Origin: Anaerocolumna sp.
GTDB taxonomy: Bacteria > Bacillota > Clostridia > Lachnospirales > Lachnospiraceae
NCBI GenBank assembly: GCA_029256725.1
Contig: JAQSXJ010000007.1
Location: 1 to 64,000 of the forward strand
DNA: 64,000 bases
Direction of reading: 5' to 3'
The notes beneath the pieces are model-generated. The model had not been told where the DNA came from and ran no database searches. It saw nothing but the letters and a program-made list of their open reading frames with translations. Made by a program: the position numbers and the translations under genes. Of the stretch, positions 61,025 through 64,000 are shown one piece after another (positions within the stretch are counted from its first letter, which is position 1; every line of letters starts with the position of its first letter).

Positions 61025-62206
61025 ATGAAATATGAAATTATCCATTTAACGAAAGAGAAATGGAAAGGAACAATCATTCCGATAAAGTACTCAACAGATA
61101 AGTATTATGATGTTTCCATGAATAAGAAAGACAGTGGTTATACTATAGATATTGAGAAAAAAAGCTTTACTGAACCTGTTACACATACGCCGGAGGAATA
61201 CGATTTTCCGGATAAATTATATGAAGATCACTGGGAACATGCCTATGCCTGGGGGATTTTGGTTGATAATGTATTGATTGCCGCAATTGAAACGGACCAA
61301 GAAATTTGGTCTAACCGACTTAGAATTACAGAGCTGTGGGTTGCAGAGGATTATCAAAAACAGGGTATTGGTCATGCTTTAATAGATATGGCAAAGGAAC
61401 AGGCAAGAAGAGAACGCAGGCGGGCTATTATACTTGAAACTCAATCCTGTAATGTAAATGCTATAGATTTCTATCAACACGAAGGCTTTCGGCTGATTGG
61501 TATGGACACCTGCTGTTACAAGAACGATGATTTGCAAAGAAAAGAAGTAAGACTGGAGTTTGGCTGGTTTCCTAAAGTGAAGAAGAGATTAAGAAAAGAA
61601 GAAGTTGAAATCAGAACGGAAACGGAAGAAGACTGGTATAACGTCGAGTTGATGACTCAACATGCCTTTTGGAATAAACATCATCTTGGATGTGATGAGC
61701 ATTACCTTGTACATAAATTACGTCAGGATAAAGACTATTTACCGGAGATAAGCAGAATTGCAGTTAAGGATGGGGAGATTATAGGTTGTATTATGTATTC
61801 AAAGGCTCAGGTTGTTGACGGTGATAAAACACATGATATCGTTACCTTTGGCCCTCTTTGCGTGGCTCCTGAATGGCAGGGCAGCGGAGTAGGTGAGCTC
61901 TTATTGAAGGAGACTATGGCATTGGCAGCTGATAAAGGATACAAAGGTATTGTAATCTTTGGTGAACCGGATTATTACCCTCTAATTGGGTTTAAAACCT
62001 GTGATAATTTTAATATCACAACTGCTGAAGGGAAGAATTTCAATGCATTTATGGGTATTGAACTAGTGGAAGGCAGTATGAAAGATATAAGAGGAAAATT
62101 CTACGAATCTGATGTCTTCGTCAACTTACCCAAGGAGGAGGTAGAAGAATACAATAAAAAGTTTCCGCAACTACAAAAACTAAGATTTCCAGGACAATGG
62201 GATTAA
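61025..62206 (+). CDS. Tandem two-domain GNAT acetyltransferase
   Basis: A 393-residue protein with two GNAT domains. The first has LWVAEDYQKQGIGHALIDMA and AIDFYQHEGFRLIG (residues ~100-165). The second has LCVAPEWQGSGVGELLLKET and FGEPDYYPLIGF (~275-330), resembling the YhbS-type branch. AGAGAGGAT precedes the ATG. It is likely cotranscribed with the preceding GNAT gene. Fusion of two complete acetyl-CoA sites in one chain suggests either a two-substrate enzyme or gene fusion in a resistance-type cluster. Confidence 0.88.
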   Translation: MKYEIIHLTKEKWKGTIIPIKYSTDKYYDVSMNKKDSGYTIDIEKKSFTEPVTHTPEEYDFPDKLYEDHWEHAYAWGILVDNVLIAAIETDQEIWSNRLRITELWVAEDYQKQGIGHALIDMAKEQARRERRRAIILETQSCNVNAIDFYQHEGFRLIGMDTCCYKNDDLQRKEVRLEFGWFPKVKKRLRKEEVEIRTETEEDWYNVELMTQHAFWNKHHLGCDEHYLVHKLRQDKDYLPEISRIAVKDGEIIGCIMYSKAQVVDGDKTHDIVTFGPLCVAPEWQGSGVGELLLKETMALAADKGYKGIVIFGEPDYYPLIGFKTCDNFNITTAEGKNFNAFMGIELVEGSMKDIRGKFYESDVFVNLPKEEVEEYNKKFPQLQKLRFPGQWD

Positions 62207-62234
62207 TCTTAGGGGTTTAAGAAAGTGTGGCATA

Positions 62235-62753
62235 ATGAATGCATTTCTAACAATAATACCCCTTTTGCTTATAAGGTTTGGTGTACTTAGCATAATAGAT
62301 AAGAATTCATTAAAGCGTGCAGCATATTTCGCACCCCTGATTGGAGGGGAAAAGTCTGCCTACTGGGTTTATCAGATATCAAACTTATTGATTTTTGTAT
62401 ATATATGCTTCCTAAAGATTAGAACTGATTCCTACTTGTTTTATGCAGGACTTGTGATATATGGAATAGGAGTTCTATTGTGTTTCGTGTCTGTGATAAA
62501 TTTTGCAGAATCTGAGGGAAATGGTATCAACCTTAAGGGAATCTACCGGATTTCAAGGAATCCCATGTATGTAGCGTATTTTATTTATTTTTTAGGTTGT
62601 ACAATGCTTACGCAGTCCTTACCCTTATTGGGTATATTGGTAATTTTTCAAATATCTGCTCATTGGATAATACTATCGGAAGAAAGATGGTGTGTTCAGA
62701 AATTTGGTGAGGAGTATATAAATTATATGAATAAAGTAAGGCGATATATATAA
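62235..62753 (+). CDS. Isoprenylcysteine methyltransferase-like membrane protein
   Basis: A 172-residue protein with about five membrane segments and the family signatures YRISRNPMYVAYFIYF and EERWCVQKFGEEYINYMNKV. These are the SAM-binding part of the ICMT/phospholipid N-methyltransferase superfamily. Bacterial members have unknown or lipid-related substrates. The start follows GTGTGGCATA without a strong ribosome site. It lies 28 bases after the tandem GNAT gene. Confidence 0.85.
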   Translation: MNAFLTIIPLLLIRFGVLSIIDKNSLKRAAYFAPLIGGEKSAYWVYQISNLLIFVYICFLKIRTDSYLFYAGLVIYGIGVLLCFVSVINFAESEGNGINLKGIYRISRNPMYVAYFIYFLGCTMLTQSLPLLGILVIFQISAHWIILSEERWCVQKFGEEYINYMNKVRRYI

Positions 62754-62781
62754 ATATTCCATTCATGAATGTTAACTATTC

Positions 62782-62919
62782 ATGCACCGGCATGGGGATT
62801 TAACGGTAGAATTAAAAGAGGAATATCTTAATGAAAATTTAGATAAGAAATTATTATATGCGTTTGACGAAGAACTTATGGATAGTATAGTGAAATTCTA
62901 CGATGAATATGCTAGATGA
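62782..62919 (+). pseudogene. Short protein-like ORF, likely gene remnant
   Basis: A 45-codon frame, MHRHGDLTVELKEEYLNENL to FYDEYAR, has a coding-like composition but no ribosome site. It looks like the C-terminal end of a helical protein whose front is gone. No family recognised. Confidence 0.35.
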
Positions 62920-63015
62920 AGCAGATGAAAATTATATGTAAATCATATGCGTAGACAATGAGTATGGATTCAGAACCAGTAAAATGTTCAGTATAAAGTT
63001 TAAAAGGAGTGTAGT

Positions 63016-63564
63016 GTGAAAAATATTTTAATTGGATTTATCTTAGTTTTTCTTAACTTCAATTTAAATCTTGGAAACTCAAAAATTGGGTTGATCCCAG
63101 ACTTTGTCGGTTACATTGTTATAACAAGCGGATTGACTGAAATGGCTAGAGAAAGTTCACTTTTTATAAAGATTAAGCCATATGTAACTTTCATGATAGT
63201 TTATTCTGGCATTCTGTATATATTTGACATGCTTGGCATTTCAGTATCATTAGGTGCATTATCATATCTCCTAATTTTTATAGCAACCTCTATTTCCCTC
63301 TATATTTCATATAATATTGTACTGGGAGTTGTAGAAATGGAGAAAAAATATAACACCCTTTTCAATGGGGACAGTCTGAAAAGAGCCTGGACATTCCTCG
63401 CAGTATTTAATGTTCTGACCTTTTTTGTGTTATTAATACCATCGATAACTCTTATTCTTATATTAATATCTTTTATTGCAGCAATTTGTTTTCTTGTTGC
63501 TTTTAAAAATTCTAAGAGTTTGTACTATGAGATGGTTGGGAAATTAAATGATAAAATATACTAG
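63016..63564 (+). CDS. Uncharacterised five-segment membrane protein
   Basis: A 182-residue protein from a GTG with AAAAGGAG upstream. Hydrophobic segments lie near residues 3-20, 27-40, 56-75, 78-100 and 125-160. The start (MKNILIGFILVFLNFNLNLG) and GLIPDFVGYIVITSGLTEMA recur in small membrane proteins of Firmicutes, but I cannot name the family. No catalytic motif is visible. Confidence 0.7.
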   Translation: MKNILIGFILVFLNFNLNLGNSKIGLIPDFVGYIVITSGLTEMARESSLFIKIKPYVTFMIVYSGILYIFDMLGISVSLGALSYLLIFIATSISLYISYNIVLGVVEMEKKYNTLFNGDSLKRAWTFLAVFNVLTFFVLLIPSITLILILISFIAAICFLVAFKNSKSLYYEMVGKLNDKIY

Positions 63565-63628
63565 CTGGATAATTTGTTTAATCAGGGGTATCAAACGGTA
63601 ACCTTGTATGATATCTAATGGAGGGCCA

Positions 63629-64000
63629 ATGTTAGAGGATAGATACAATGCAGATGTATATCTGGAAGTTCTGAATGAAAATAACTGGCTGCATATTTGC
63701 AACTTATCAGTGAGCTTAGAACAAAAAGAGTTTTTTCCAATACCAAACGTGTATTGGATTGGAATACAATTATTATCTGGATTTTGTAAACAATAAACCA
63801 ACTGCCTATATTTTCACAGAAAAAGATTATTATGAACAGTATCAAGACTACATAATGCAGCAGATGATACAGGTAACATATCTGGAAAATGAAGCAGCAG
63901 ACCGTATGAACTTATTTGGTGATTTATACCGCAGTGGATTTGAAGCACTTATTCTTGACGACGGTCAGCAATTCCTGGGTATGAGTTTATTTGATTTAAT
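63629..64000 (+). pseudogene. Frameshifted unknown gene at the right edge
   Basis: ATG 63629 has an excellent ribosome site (GGAGGG) and opens MLEDRYNADVYLEVLNENNW. That frame stops at 63794-63796. The +1 frame then continues as coding-like sequence (LEYNYYLDFVNNKPTAYIF, YYEQYQDYIMQQMIQVTYLE, LFGDLYRSGFEALILDDGQQ) to the window end with no start of its own. A single-base insertion around 63725-63760, near a run of six T, would join the two. It could also be a sequence error. Function unknown. Confidence 0.55.

Overview
The window looks like a chromosomal segment of a spore-forming, low-GC Firmicute, most likely a Lachnospiraceae (Clostridium cluster XIVa) relative. The grounds are an AT-rich sequence, strong GGAGG-type ribosome sites, a complete spoIIA operon next to a complete spoVA operon, a T-box leader on valS, and several small families I know mainly from Clostridia (DUF4250, DUF6514, DUF975, DUF5717-like). 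No rRNA, tRNA, CRISPR array, prophage or intact transposase was seen.

Region 1 (1-15.4 kb) is a carbohydrate locus. An LplB/LplA/LplC-type ABC importer is followed by a PfkB-family kinase, a GH4 glycosidase, a GH38 alpha-mannosidase, a GH125 exo-alpha-1,6-mannosidase, an unrecognised 522-residue protein, an MFS transporter and NagB. Together these suggest uptake and trimming of alpha-mannosides, possibly N-glycan-derived, with the glucosamine part feeding NagB and glycolysis. Region 2 (15.5-24 kb) holds a solitary CobD/HisC-like aminotransferase and a three-gene set: a 1207-residue DUF5717-like protein, a degenerate Hsp70-like protein and a membrane coiled-coil protein. This set is the best candidate for an undescribed system.

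Region 3 (24-29.4 kb) has a 210-bp imperfect palindrome, a T-box-controlled valS, a small conserved protein and a zinc-ribbon/TPR membrane protein. Region 4 (29.7-35.1 kb) is the sporulation block: spoIIAA-spoIIAB-sigF, a terminator, then a small membrane ORF and spoVAA-AB-AC-AD-AE. Region 5 (35-49 kb) is housekeeping: a class A PBP, DUF6514, IMPACT/YigZ, DUF4250, RarA, a TlpA/CcdA thiol pair, AmtB plus a PII protein lacking Tyr51, a LytTR/DUF3021 pair, DUF975 and a rubredoxin-FAD oxidoreductase.

Region 6 (48.8-64 kb) is more accessory. It contains a subtilase remnant, an alpha/beta hydrolase, a subtilase-like protein without its catalytic His and Ser, an AraC regulator, a MacB/FtsX-type ABC exporter with a triplicated hairpin between its two genes, a TraX-like protein, a two-component system, GNAT acetyltransferases, an isoprenylcysteine-methyltransferase-like protein and a gene at the right edge that appears frameshifted. 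Two non-coding themes recur. One is a dispersed leader element ending exactly at the Shine-Dalgarno of unrelated genes. The other is a set of palindromic intergenic elements.
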